The notes beneath the pieces are model-generated. The model did no database searches. It was not told where the DNA came from and saw only the letters and a list, made by a program, of their open reading frames with translations. Shown here in pieces: positions 37,300-48,719 of a stretch of 64,000 nucleotides of DNA (its first letter is position 1; every line of letters begins with the position of its first letter). The position numbers and the translations under genes were made by a program. The stretch is taken from the NCBI GenBank assembly GCA_010015655.1, contig ML976683.1, forward strand, positions 71,051 through 135,050, given 5' to 3'. This DNA is from Bimuria novae-zelandiae CBS 107.79 (taxonomy: Eukaryota; Ascomycota; Dothideomycetes; Pleosporales; Didymosphaeriaceae).

Positions 37300-40200
37300 T
37301 TAGCTTAGGCTTATCCTTAAGCTAGAAACTATCTATTAGTAATCTAATACTATTATCCTTTATAGTTTAATTTTAAAAGCTTTTATCCTCTACTTTAGCT
37401 TAAGCAGGTTAACTTTTTTATTTATAATTTTATCCTTAATCTTTATAAGTCTTAATTTATCTAGAAACTTGCGCTACTTATTAGCTAGCAAGGCTTTTAT
37501 AAGCTTATCTATAACTATGTCCTCTAAGCGTTAATAGTTTATCTTAATTATCCTTATGCGACCTTTTGTCTTAGCTAATAATTATAGATATCTACATAGT
37601 AGAGCTTGGTCTATAGTTTAGCAATCTCTTTAGTAACAAGTTAGATTATTTACTAATTATTATAATTAATTATAATAAAAAAATTGCTAAGATTAATCTT
37701 TAGCTTCTTTAGTAATTATAAAGTAAATAAAGCCTCCTTAGCAACCTGTAAGAGAGCTAGTAATTTAGCCTCTATAGTTAATATAGTAACTATATCTTAC
37801 TTATTTACTTTCTAAGTAATTAGCCTACTAAATAGCTTAATAATATATCTTTAAGAGCTCTTATAGTTAAGCATATTATTAGTAAAAGATGCGTTACTTA
37901 CTACTTCTAAAGTATCTACACCCTTAAGCTAAAGACCTAGTAATCTAGTATTAGTAAGATAGAAGAAAACTTAATTAGTAACTACGTAGTACTCTTTACT
38001 TAGGTTTATTAAGAATTATAATAGTTAAGAACTTATAACAGTAATATTTAATCGCGTAGTTACTATAGCATAGAGAATTAATTCTATTTTTTACTAACAT
38101 TAGTTAACTTTAGCCTTACTAGCAAGTCTAGTTTAAGGAAGTAGTTTAACTACTACTATAAGTATTTTATACTATGTCTTATATTTCTTAATAAGGCGCG
38201 AGATTTTATTAATGTATAAAGTCTATAAAAGCTAGATCTTTCTATTTAGGCGGTCTCTAATAATTTCGACCCTTAGAAACCACTGTAGTTTATTACTACT
38301 GGTAAGTGTAAATTTAGTACTTATCTTTATTAGGGTAGCTTTAGCAGCTTGCTTTTATAACTCGTCGTACGCAACAATAAGGTTATCCACATAAAAGAAG
38401 ATAATAATACTATCCTTGATAAGACAGCATGGCTCGTGGGGCACTGTTTAGAAACCTATATCACGGAGCGTTGATGTAAACTCTCTCTGCCAGAGCAGTG
38501 GAGATATGCGCAGTCCGTAGAGTGCTTTGTGTAGTTAGAGGACTGTGCCTGCTCGCGAGTAACCGCGGGGCATCCTCATGTAGATTTCTCTGTCCAGCTT
38601 TACGTGGACAAAAGCATTGGTAACGTTGTGTTAGATAAGCTCTAGGTCGAACCGAGCTACAATTACTATAAGTATACGAAATAATCGTCCTGCTAGCGTT
38701 GCTGCGTAGGTATCTTGTAAGGTAAGGTGCCGCTATTAATCGCCTCGCACTACTAACCTTACCTTACACTTCTATAATTAATAGTGCTTATTAAACTTAT
38801 AGGTATATACCTACATATAATTAAGGATTTAATAACCTACTACTTTTACTAGAGTAATAGTAACTTTACTCTAGAACTTTATTTCCTTATAGCTCTAAAG
38901 ATAGAATTACTTAGCCTCCTTCTATATATCGTAGAGAGGGTAATCCTTAAGCTTTCCTTAGCATGTAGGTGCCTCTAGCAGCACGCTTCGATACGACTTC
39001 TTACCTACTATAATTATTTATTAAAGTTGCGCCTTATTAAGAGCCTTACTATTATATTTACTGCTACTACTAGCTTTAGTGCCTGCTATAAAGGCTATAG
39101 CCTACGGGCTTGTTTGTAATTACCCTATTTACACTACTAGGGATAAGAGCTAATTATCTCCTGCTATTAATTATGCAAGGAGTATAACTAGTAATAATAT
39201 TAATAAAAGTGTTAGGTAATTATAGTTAGCCTTTTAGTCTTACTTATACTTTAGAGCTTCTTTAACCTCTCCCTTTAGCGTCTTAGTAATTATCTTATCT
39301 TTATAAAAGGACTCCGTAACTTAATCTTATTAAGGTAAAAAAGGTAGTTTTATTAATTATATCTAGGCTACTATCTCTTCTAGTGTATTATATATAAAGT
39401 TATCTATTAGGTCTTCTATTTTACCTAAAAATACTATATCTTTATTAAAGATAACGTTGCAAGTACTTATTATCTTTATAAGGGATAGAATTTAAATCCT
39501 CTAGATATTAGTTAATTAGTAACTAATAAGATATCTAATCTAGGCTTTTAGACCTAGCCTTTATAGTTTACTTTTAACGCGTTTTATATTGTCTATTATT
39601 ATAAACGCTTTATACCTATATACCTTTAAGTAAGCTTGATTAGGCTTCTTTAGTTAAGTAATAACGCTATTTTAAAAGGCTACTATTATAAAAAATATTT
39701 TATATAGTAGTTATTATTAATTAGCGTAGTTTAGCGTTTAGTTATAAAAGTATATAGCTGTTTAAGTAATTTTAGGCTACATTTACTAAGGTAAATTTAA
39801 ATTAAGACGTATTACGCAAGCTTTTTCCTTAATTATACCTTTTAAGTATTAGCTCCTTTATTTTATACTTAGGTATTAGGTGCTAAAGACTTAATTTTAA
39901 TGTCCTGCGCTAAGCACCACTTCTTAATATTTACCTTAATAAAGAAGATCTTATTATTACATTTAATAATCTTTACTATAACGTTAAATTATACTTTTAT
40001 AAATCGTACAAAAGTGCTTAGTAGTTTAATAATTAAGCGTGCTAGTTAGTTATCCTTAAAGTAGAAGTTCCATGCAAAGCTAAAGAATTAATTAATAATT
40101 AGTATTTAGCTCTTCTTTCCTATTAAGCTATCTGCTTTATAGTCGTGAAAATTAATTATAACTTATTTACTAGGGCCTTTAGTTAGCTCCCTAGCTTGCT

Positions 40201-42180
40201 AGCGTATTTACTATTTTAGTTTTACTTTTTTTATAGGCGTTATACTTAATAGTAGGGAGGCCTTTAATTCTTACCCCCTTAAATTATTATATAAGATATT
40301 TAAGAGCCTAAGGACCTAAATAGCCTAATTATTAGTACTAAGTTAATACGTCTACCTTCTATAGTCTTTATTTAGTATGTGTATTAGTCTTATAGGTAGC
40401 ATGCGCAGCTTTAGTATAAGTACCACTTACTAGTCTTGTCCTATGTTCTAACACCTACTATCTATATAGCTCTTAAAGTTTTACTAATATAGTATTATCT
40501 CTTCTCTTTAAAGTTATTAGATCTTTTTATATGTCCTACTAAAGGCCTTACTTTTAAAGTAATTAGAATAACACTAGATTGCAGAGTAGATCTAGGCAAT
40601 AAGTAATATTATCTAGCTTAATTATTTAGTTACCTCTTATACTTTATAGTCTAAAATAGACGCTCTTGTATCCTTTTATCTATACTTATGGGTTACCCGC
40701 CCATATAAAGTCTCCTAGTAACGATGGCCTAAGAGAGACAAAGCGATTAATATTATTAAAGATATAGTAAGTAGTGCCTAAATTAAGTATAGCTAAGTAT
40801 CGCAATAAATACGTATTGAGGTTAGTATAAAAGGATAAGGTATTAAAGCTTACTAGGATTTTAGTAATCTAGCGTCTATTTAGTTACTTATTATTAGCCT
40901 TAGTAATTTAAGTTAGAGTAGGAGTATATAATTATTTTAATTTAGAGTCCTATAATCTAGCCCTAAAATCCTATAATCTAGATCTTTTAATTATTCTTAG
41001 GCTCTTTTAAAGTTCTAAGTTATTTTTTTGCCTATATCTTATTAGAGTAGCCATTCTAGGTTTTAGCCTAAACTAATCTAGCTACTTATCTAAGAAAGCG
41101 TAAAAGCAGTTTTATAATACGTAGTATTATTTATAAGTAGGGTACTTAAGGCTACTAGCTATTACTAACTTATTATTTATAATTATAGACTGCTTAGCTC
41201 TAGTACGTTAATTATTATTTTATTATTTATAATTCTAAGGTCTTCTCTAACTTTTAAATAATACTACTTTATCTATAAGAGAGGCGTCCCTGTCTATAAC
41301 CTAGATAGATTTATTACTATTAGCGAGAGATAAACTTATAATAGTAAAAGCGCCTTTTTATTTGCCCTTAATTAGGTGCTATAAGATTATATAGTCTTAA
41401 AAGAGTTTTATTATATACTTTCGTAAGATAGCTATATTCTTACTTCTATATTACTAGAAGGTTATTACTTATATAAGTGCGATATAGACAACTACCTTTA
41501 TAAAGTCTTCTTTAACTAAGTCTAGTCTTTAAAGCTCTATAACGCGATTAGGCTCTACTTCTATAGCTATATAATTATATTTAGACAGCTATATAGCTTA
41601 TAATTTAGCTATTCTTATTAGCTTAAGAGCCTCTTAGTATTATGCCCTTACTTATCGATATTTACCTTAATAGTTAACCCTAACTATAATTATAAGGTTA
41701 TTAATCTATTACTTTAGTATTATTTTAAAGATATAGTAATTGTTCTGCAAGTGTATAGAAATTATTAATTAAAAAAGGTAACTACCTTATTAAGGTCTAC
41801 CTTTTCTTCTTAGTAGGCTTAATTTATAATCTTGTAGGTCTTAAGCTATCCTTTATAGTAGTTAATATTTTCATTATATACTGTCGCACCCGCCGGTAAT
41901 AAATATAATAGTAATATTAGTATACTGTTTAGGTTTATAGTCGTATAAACGGTGTTTAGCTAGTAGTTACTTATTAATAGAGGCACTAGTATTGCGGGTT
42001 TTTACTTTAGTTTATTTATTAGCGCTAGGTTAATAATATTCTAGATCTTTAGAAATTAGCATTTTATTTTAGGCTAATTTAGCTACAGCGTATAGTTCGT
42101 GTAGTTAGTAAGGATCACTATAGGATCTCTAAGAGTTAATAGGGCTATAGTAATTAGCTTAGTTAAGGTAGTATTTAGTT
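37300..42180 (-). pseudogene. Copia D gag-pol polyprotein, RIP-degraded
   Basis: Minus strand. Gag lies at about 42,100-41,000, protease around 40,740 (PSLLGDFIWAGNP), integrase zinc domain around 40,300-40,450 (LGYLGPQALKYLI), and RT at about 38,370-38,700 in an unusually unmutated patch (REIYMRMPRGYSRAGTV, FQTVPHEPCCLIKDSIII, then FFYVDNLIVAYDE with YVDD changed to YVDN). RNase H is around 37,500-38,000 (EAKLLALL-VAKEALF). It resembles Copia G in pol motifs and primer site but has different LTRs. Confidence 0.83.
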
Positions 42181-42182
42181 AA

Positions 42183-42200
42183 GGCAGTAAGACTCTTAAT
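42183..42200 (-). promoter_or_regulatory. Primer-binding site of Copia D, complementary to the tRNA-Lys(CUU) anticodon arm
   Basis: On the minus strand ATTAAGAGTCTTACTGCC directly follows the 5' LTR. It differs from the Copia G site at one position (A/G). Confidence 0.7.
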
Positions 42201-42424
42201 TATTAAATTATAGGGTAATCTTTATAAGATAGAAATAATTATTAATTAATTTAAGGTTATTATTTCTTATTTAAGTATCTAAGAGGTAAGATGCCTCTAT
42301 ATCCCTTGCTTTGTTATAGAATGCAAGGGTGGAAGCCGCCTTAGGCAAGGGCGAAATGCGTCTCTAGTAAGGATACAGGTGCGCCAGCCACCTTGCCAAA
42401 ACGAAGGGACCATGTGATCGGACA
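42201..42424 (-). repeat. 5' LTR of Copia D
   Basis: In element orientation starts TGTCCGATCACATGGTCCC. Bases 42,290-42,424 retain many CpA/TpG dinucleotides. Confidence 0.92.
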
Positions 42425-44095
42425 AATATGGATATTATGGTAAGCTTTTTATAAATTAAGTTTAGTATAAATCTTTGTCCTTGCAAGACGATCTAGTAAC
42501 TTTATAATTAGTAAAAAGGTACTATAATTTTTAATTATAATCTTATTTAGGTTTATATAGTTTATATAAAGCCTACGTAAGCTATCTTTCTTTCTTATAA
42601 AAGTATTAGCATACTTACGGGGGATTTGGACGCCTTTATCTATTTATAATTAATATACTTATTAATATACTTTCTTAAGACTTTAAGTTTGGTTACTAAG
42701 AGGTTATATATAAGATAGTACAGAGAAGAAGTTCCTATTTCTAAATTAATTTATAAATTAGCTAGTCTGTAAGTAGCTAGCACCTTAAAGTCTTTATTTA
42801 AAGTAAAGTTTGTAAAGTTTATAAAGTTAGCGTAATTTTTTTGTAGTAGTAGATTATTACGCCTAATTAGGCCTTTTACGTCTACTTTATTTATAGTACT
42901 AACTAAATAAGTATAAACTATTATATAAAATTTGCGTATAGTACGCTTAAACTTATTAGTACTCTTTGTAGCTATCTATTTAAAGAGAGTGTTTACTTTT
43001 TTTAAGGTATCTTTTAAAAAGCATACGCCTAATTATAATATTTACTTTTAAAGCTTTCTTATTGAACTAAAGTAAGCCTAAGACGATCTTAAACTAAGGG
43101 AGATTTATTATTATAGATAAAATACTTTAAGTTTATTTATAGCCTTAAGAGTCAGTTTACTCTACATTAGTAACTACTATACTATAAATTTTTATATTAG
43201 ACCTATTTATACCTTACGCTAATAGATAGTTTAAAAAAAATTACTTTTAGCTTTATTTCTTTTACTAACTTGGTAGAGAGGAGGTTTAAAGCTAATTTTA
43301 AGTCTATAAGCACGTTAATCTTGCCTTTATTCTTAACTTTAGCTTTAAGGGTAAGTGTACCCTTAGGCTAGCTATAAAGCTAGTTAAATAATTAGCTATA
43401 GACCTTCGCCTTAGGGATCCTATTAATATAGCTAATTAGAATATTAATATAAGTAGTAAGTATAGCTACTATACCTTACGCCTTTTACCTTTTTCTAATA
43501 AGTAGCGTTTTACTTTAACAGAATTAGCTAAGGCTAGCTTATTGTTCTTTAGATAGTCTAGACTTATATAATCTAGCTAGTTATAATAATAGTAAACTAG
43601 CAGGGTAAATATGCTTTTAGCGCTAGAAGTTATTATAGCAAGCGCTTTAGCGCCTTTTCGCGACTTATTAGAGCCTTTATTAGATTTTAAAGATCTTAAG
43701 AACTCCCTTACTTCTAGTAAGCGTTTTTTAAAAACCTTTAATTATATTAAGGGTCCTTAAGTAGCTTTTATACCAGATAAGTATTTTTAGAATATATTAG
43801 CTTTTTATTTTATTTTAGTACCTATATCTTGCTAAGAGTTATTTAACGTTACTAATTAACTTTTAATAAAGTAGCTTACATAGCTATTATAGTTAACTAC
43901 ACTCGTTAGTATATTCTGTTTTTTTAGTTTAGCCAATCTCTTCCTATAATAGTTAGATATATTTTAATAGTTTAAATAGTAACTAGCCTAGCTTCTAAAA
44001 ACATTTCTTAATGGTATTATAGGCTTATAGCTAACGTTAAAGAAAAGTCCTTAACGTATTAAATATCTTCTCCTTTAATATATTTTGAATTTTTT
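42425..44095 (-). mobile_element. Gypsy element E, right part: RT N-terminal half and upstream
   Basis: Minus strand. LARTKIYTKLNL-KAYHNIHI (about 42,430-42,490), LRRLYINYINLNKIIIKNYS (about 42,525-42,590) and GVQIPRKYANTFIRKKDS (about 42,590-42,640) form the N-terminal RT, interrupted exactly at the Copia D insertion. Above about 42,900 only short protease/gag-like scraps remain. The upstream LTR was not recognised. Confidence 0.7.
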
Positions 44096-44100
44096 ATAAG

Positions 44101-44266
44101 TGTAAGGGCACGGGTATGTTGAGTAGTACATGCGTGTATTACTAGTGAGACATAGCGTAGAGAGTGCCATAATGGCAGATGTGGCAAGATATATAAATAC
44201 GCCAAGCCACTAGGGCCACGCTAACCTAGTGAGGTAAGACGGCCACTCAGGGTCTAATCCATTACA
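44101..44266 (+). mobile_element. Solo LTR (166 bp) without RIP
   Basis: TGTAAGGGCACGGGTATGTT...GGTCTAATCCATTACA with TG/CA ends and perfect ATAAG duplications (44096-44100, 44267-44271). It is rich in CpA/TpG, in contrast to the RIP-mutated sequence on both sides. No internal retrotransposon sequence is present. Orientation cannot be settled. Confidence 0.85.
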
Positions 44267-44271
44267 ATAAG

Positions 44272-45240
44272 TTATAACTCTAGCTACGTTAAGACGCCTC
44301 TTTAGCGTTTTAATTAATATAAAGAGTTTTTATTATATAAGTAAACTCTACCTTTGTTTCCTTAGTAGGAAAATAGATTAATAATTATTAAAATTAATAT
44401 TCATAATTATCTGTTTAAAGGTTAAAATTGCGTTAATCTCTTTTTTAATATATAAATAGTGATTTAGGAGGAGGAGGTCGCATGGCAGGTGCTAGACTTG
44501 CTATAGCCGGCTAGATAGCTACTATAAAGTTTACTAAAGTAGTATTTTAGTCCACTTATTTCTATTAATAACGTATATTAATAATACGTTTTATTATATT
44601 TTTTATTATAAACTTTCTTAAGCCAAGCGTAAGCTTCCTTGATAGTTTATTATATTATAGAACTAATTAATACTAGTGAAGTAAGCGTCGCACCTAAAGT
44701 AACTATTAAGGTTAGAATAATACTAAAAGGGCCTATTTACGCTCTAAAGGGGCTAGCTAATACTAAATCGTTTTTTTAAGTAAAAGATTCTTAAACTAGA
44801 TAGTTTTAGATATCTTATAGTTTATTAACCTTATTTTTATTTAAATTAACCTTAACAGGTGGGTCTTACTTAGGATAGTCCTAGATAATAAAGATATAGT
44901 AAGTCTTTAGACTTATCGTGCACTAGACTACCACTATAGATATAAAGTAATTTAAATATAAGAGAACAGGTTAGGCAGGTAGTGTAATAATAAGATAAAG
45001 ACTAAAGGGATTATATTTAGTATATAAAAGAAGTAGTAAATTATTATTAAGCCTCCGCTTAGATAGCGTTAGCTATATACCTAGAGTCACCTGATCCTGC
45101 TAAGTCAGGCCCTCAGTCAGTCACATACACCTATAGTATAACATCTAAAGTAAAGAGCCTCTAGCCCTATTAACGCAATTAAGAAAAAGAGCTTGAACAG
45201 GCTAATTATAAGACTATAGATAGAGATTTAGATCTATTAT
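44272..45240. other. RIP-degraded remnant, unassigned
   Basis: Mostly AT-rich with stops in all frames; probably the 5' part of Gypsy E. Two less mutated patches occur at about 44,465-44,515 and about 45,085-45,135. No gene or repeat boundary was recognised. Confidence 0.4.
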
Positions 45241-45294
45241 AATATAATCTTTGACCTTTCCCTTTATGTAAAACTACTGCTGCCATTGTCTACC

Positions 45295-45830
45295 GCCCGA
45301 GAGAGCCTGGGGGAGGCGCGAAGCCTACTAATAGAACAGTGGCATCTGGGATAGAAACAGTGGCATGTGGGATATTTTACGAGCTGACGTCACGTGTGTG
45401 GTAGTGTATTCAATACAGTGGTAGATGGGAAATTATTACGCCAAGCAGTGACATGTTTGAAATTTGCCGTCTTTTTTACTATCGGAGGAGCCACGTGCTG
45501 CCGTCTTTGTTGCCCATGGATCCTCGTCGGCGGGCTGCTGTCATGGCCGCCCTCGGGGCACTCAACAGCGTCCTCGCCGCCCTAGCTGAGTATAGCGACA
45601 ACAAACCTCGCCCAATAGGCAGAAACAAGCGTCTTAACGACCGAAACAGGGGCCCGCAGTGGGTGGAGACTGCATGGGCGAGCCTATACAACTGTTTGAG
45701 GAGACAAGACTTCGGCCATGCGACGCGCTCGAGGTGCTTGTTTCGCGGCGTCTCGGGGGTCATCTTTCACAGAAACAATAAAGGTCAACGTCAGGAGCTG
45801 CGGGGCCGCTAGCTAGACAAGAATCTATTA
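45295..45830 (+). other. GC-rich unmutated island with a 119-codon ORF, unidentified
   Basis: An abrupt switch to non-RIP sequence. It starts with three related short repeats (CAGTGGCATCTGGGATA, CAGTGGCATGTGGGATA, CAGTGGTAGATGGGAAA at about 45,340-45,436) and a GACGTCACGTG palindromic patch. An ORF at 45453-45812 could start internally at MDPRRRAAVMAALGALNSVL (45,513). It runs into RIP sequence at about 45,830. It is probably the 5' end of a transposon whose family I do not recognise. An antisense ORF of similar length overlaps, so the coding call is weak. Confidence 0.35.
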
Positions 45831-46417
45831 AGAAAACACTATCTGCCAGCCAAACAGGCGTCCGATTAATTACCGTCCGTTAGCCAAGGTGCTGGTAATA
45901 ATCACCCCTGCTAAGCTAAGCGCCACAAAGTTATAAAATAGAGCCTAAATTAGCTAAATTACTAGGCATGCCCTAAGACGCCGCATATAATTAATTAACT
46001 AGAGTATTAAGCTTAACTTATATAAAATCTAATTAATTACTAGTCTTATAGCCTATTTAGTTACGCTATTACTTAACTTATTAAAAGCTATTAACTAGCT
46101 ATGCATTTAGCGTCAATCTTAGTAAAAGAAAATACTAAGCTATAAGCTTTAAATAAACGCTAGAAGCGTAGGTAATAATAGCGTAAATAGTATATTACCT
46201 TTAAAAGGATATTACAGGCTTAGGAAGGTTAGAGGCTAATTATAAAAACTAAAAAAAAGTACTTAATAGAGTAAGCTAAAAGGGGCTGCTAGTATACGAA
46301 TACGAGTACTACTAACATGTAGTAATTACTATATATAAGGCTATAATAGGCGTTAATATAAATCTATTTAATTTAGCTTCTCTTAAAACTTTGTCTAATT
46401 TAATTATGTTGATGTAG
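45831..46417. other. RIP-degraded stretch, no gene seen
   Basis: AT-rich, stops in all frames, no recognisable domain; it may be the mutated continuation of the 45295 island. Confidence 0.4.
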
Positions 46418-46504
46418 AGTAACCGCGCGCTGAGCCGCACCAATTTTAGGTGGGGTGGCCGCTGACTGGTGGTGGTTAAATAAAAGCCCCTTGCTGACAA
46501 AGAT

Positions 46505-46935
46505 ACATTAAAACACGCTGTTTTTGTACGGATTCATATGTAACTCTGTCGTGCGCTCCATCGACGCGTCACCCACACAATGGCAGAAGCACCCTCTACA
46601 CCTCGACACCGATATCGTACTCGAGATGAGATTATTGTATCACTCCTATGTTCTGGCCAGCATTCTCTCCAGATCTGAACCCTATTAAACATGTATGGAA
46701 TAAGATAAAGGGCTTTATTAAGTCCTATTATCCTGATTAAGAAGGCGGTAAGCAGTATAGCTATAACTAGCTGCGAGGTATTGTACAGGAGGTGTGGGAG
46801 GCAATTACAGTGGAAAATCTGCGGGAGCTCATCGACAGTATGCCTGCCAGATGTCAGGCAGAGGTCAAAGGCTCAAGGTGGACATACGAAGTACTAAAAT
46901 TTTGTATGTAATATTGTGCGAAACTAGAGAAGTGT
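46505..46935 (+). mobile_element. Internally deleted Tc1/mariner element
   Basis: A transposase start at 46580 (MAEAPSTPRHRYRTRDEIIV) runs about 25 codons. The sequence then jumps, in another frame, to the C-terminal catalytic block FWPAFSPDLNPIKHVWNKIK (about 46,655-46,715), which carries the third acidic region, and to the conserved C-terminal end LRELIDSMPARCQA (about 46,815-46,860), followed by a further frame change before AQGGHTKY. Most of the gene is therefore missing. It is little affected by RIP, as expected for a short copy. Terminal repeats are not clear. Confidence 0.65.
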
Positions 46936-47300
46936 CATTTGTTTACATAGGATCCGCATCCTTGTGCGCGGACCACCGACATTACTTTCGCCGGACACCA
47001 CAGTACGAAGGTACGACGGGCGCATACCTCTCCAGGGCGGTGAAGCTTGCGCAGTGACATACTCCACAATACGAGACGTTTTTAGATGTTCTTTCACGGA
47101 AAAGCTTGAGTCGTATCCGATCCATCACTCTACCCAGGCAAGACTCCGTGATCCAATGAAGATCTCTTGAGCACGAAACCCCATGTTGACGATAAGCCTC
47201 GACGAACCCTATCCCCCTCAGCGTCAAAATCGCACACCCACGGACCACCTGGTGTTGACTAATTAGATAGATGTCAGCAATTGCGTTAAACACCAAAACT
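46936..47300 (-). pseudogene. Fragment resembling the N-terminal part of a Tc1/mariner transposase
   Basis: A non-RIP block of about 365 bp. Minus-strand reading from about 47,254 gives QVVRGCAILTLRGIGF, similar in form to the first helix-turn-helix of fungal Tc1-like transposases; later residues do not hold a recognisable frame. 47208-47253 is repeated inverted at 49930-49975 (44 of 46 bases identical). The assignment is tentative. Confidence 0.4.
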
Positions 47301-47808
47301 AATAGCTTTAAGTAAAATTTAGTAGGGATTCTCGTAGGGCGCCTTATTTATAGCTATAATTAATAATAATTAAGTTAATTATAGTATATTACTTAATTAT
47401 TAAGCTTATACTAGTGTTAACTAATTTAATAGTTCTTACGCAGTATAGGTGCTTATTCTAGCACTTAGGGCATAGCTTAGGCCTATATAAAGGTAGTCTA
47501 TAAAGCCTATAGCTATAGGTTATTTAAGGCGTTAAAACTTGTTAATAGCTATTACTTATAGTTACTAAGAGAGGCGCCCTAGCAGGCTATATACTATTAC
47601 TTTTACGCCTATTCTTTAAGTAGGTAATATAAGGCTTTACTTAGGCATATAGCTTAACTAGCGCGCCGTATAGGCTCTTATTATTAGCCTTAACGTTATT
47701 AAGTCTTTAGCGCTTTAATAATTTATTTAAAAGCCTAGCCCCGTGCTTAAAAAGCTACTTAATTAGCTTATATATAAATTATTTATACCTACTACGTTTT
47801 GTCTTATA

Positions 47809-48257
47809 TGTTATGAAGCTCTCACACCTTATTCCGATCTGGGTTAGGGCGGTAAGGTATCGTGGTGCTCCACGGGTTATTTAGTAGTACAAGTTAATGC
47901 GACACTTAGCGCGTGGCTAGACAATCCAATCTTATAACAAATAAGATAACTATTAGTCTATATAGGAGAACGTACTCGCATAGAAGATATGTGAGTTGAC
48001 TACAAGGAGCATAACAAAGGAAAACCGTCCTATATATATATCCTCCTTGTCCCATAGAATCCCACGATGTCCCATATCCTGGCGCCGTGGGATCCCATGG
48101 GATTTCCTGAGACGTCACGTGATCAGAGGTCACGTGGTCCCACGGTGTCCCATGGTCTTGGCGTCTGGGACAGCTTGGGACGTTACGTAAGCCTGAGGTG
48201 GGGCCCGGATGCCGTCATAAGGTTCTCCGTCCCACCGTCGACTTCTGGATCGTAACA
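47809..48257 (+). mobile_element. Solo LTR (449 bp) without RIP
   Basis: TGTTATGAAGCTCTCACACC...TGGATCGTAACA with TG/CA ends and perfect TTATA duplications (47804-47808, 48258-48262). Flanks are RIP-mutated; the LTR is not. It holds a TATATATATCC stretch (about 48,033-48,043) and many GTCCCA and CACGTG motifs. It is unrelated to the other LTRs in the window. Strand assignment is arbitrary. Confidence 0.88.
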
Positions 48258-48719
48258 TTATACGTTAATAAGTAGGATAAGAGCCTATACGTATTATTAA
48301 AAGCTAAATTAATAAAGAAGTAAAAAAGTAGTATTTAAGTATATTAACGTACTTACTACGTTAAGTAGGGCTTGCGGAGCTAGTTAAATTAATTTACCTT
48401 ACTTTTATAGTAATTATAGCTATTAATAAGCTTAGGAATACCTAGTTACTTAATTTTCTTATTACTAAAGGCCTTCTTATAAGACTTCTTATTTATAGCA
48501 GCGTTAGCGGGATAATAGTATAAGCTTTAAATAATTTATAATCCTAAGTAGTAACTATTATTAGTAGACTTTAGCTTAGTAGGGACATCTTTAAACTTAC
48601 TATTAGTAATAGTACTAGTAAAAAGGACTACTTAGGCATCCCGCTAGACTATCTTTAGTATAATATTATTATTAAAGACCTTAAAGAACGCTTCTCTTTA
48701 TTATACTATAGGTATAAAT

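Larger units (their letters stand above)
37069..42424 (-). mobile_element. Ty1/Copia LTR retrotransposon (element D), complete, RIP-degraded
   Basis: 5,356 bp with 224-bp LTRs (37069-37292, 42201-42424) and perfect AATAT target duplications (37064-37068, 42425-42429). It is inserted into the RT of Gypsy E. On the minus strand it has a primer-binding site (42183-42200), gag-pol, and a polypurine tract GCTAAAGGGGTG (37293-37304). The 5' LTR half at 42,300-42,424 is much less mutated than the 3' LTR. Confidence 0.94.

Noticed and set aside
46964..47296. Overlapping ORFs near 47 kb as a host gene
   Set aside because: Part reads like a transposase N-terminus and is duplicated in inverted orientation; no gene structure.
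47809..47939. Shorter 131-bp LTR ending at 47939 (ATAACA)
   Set aside because: Flanks TTATA/AATAA do not match, whereas ending at 48257 gives perfect TTATA duplications.
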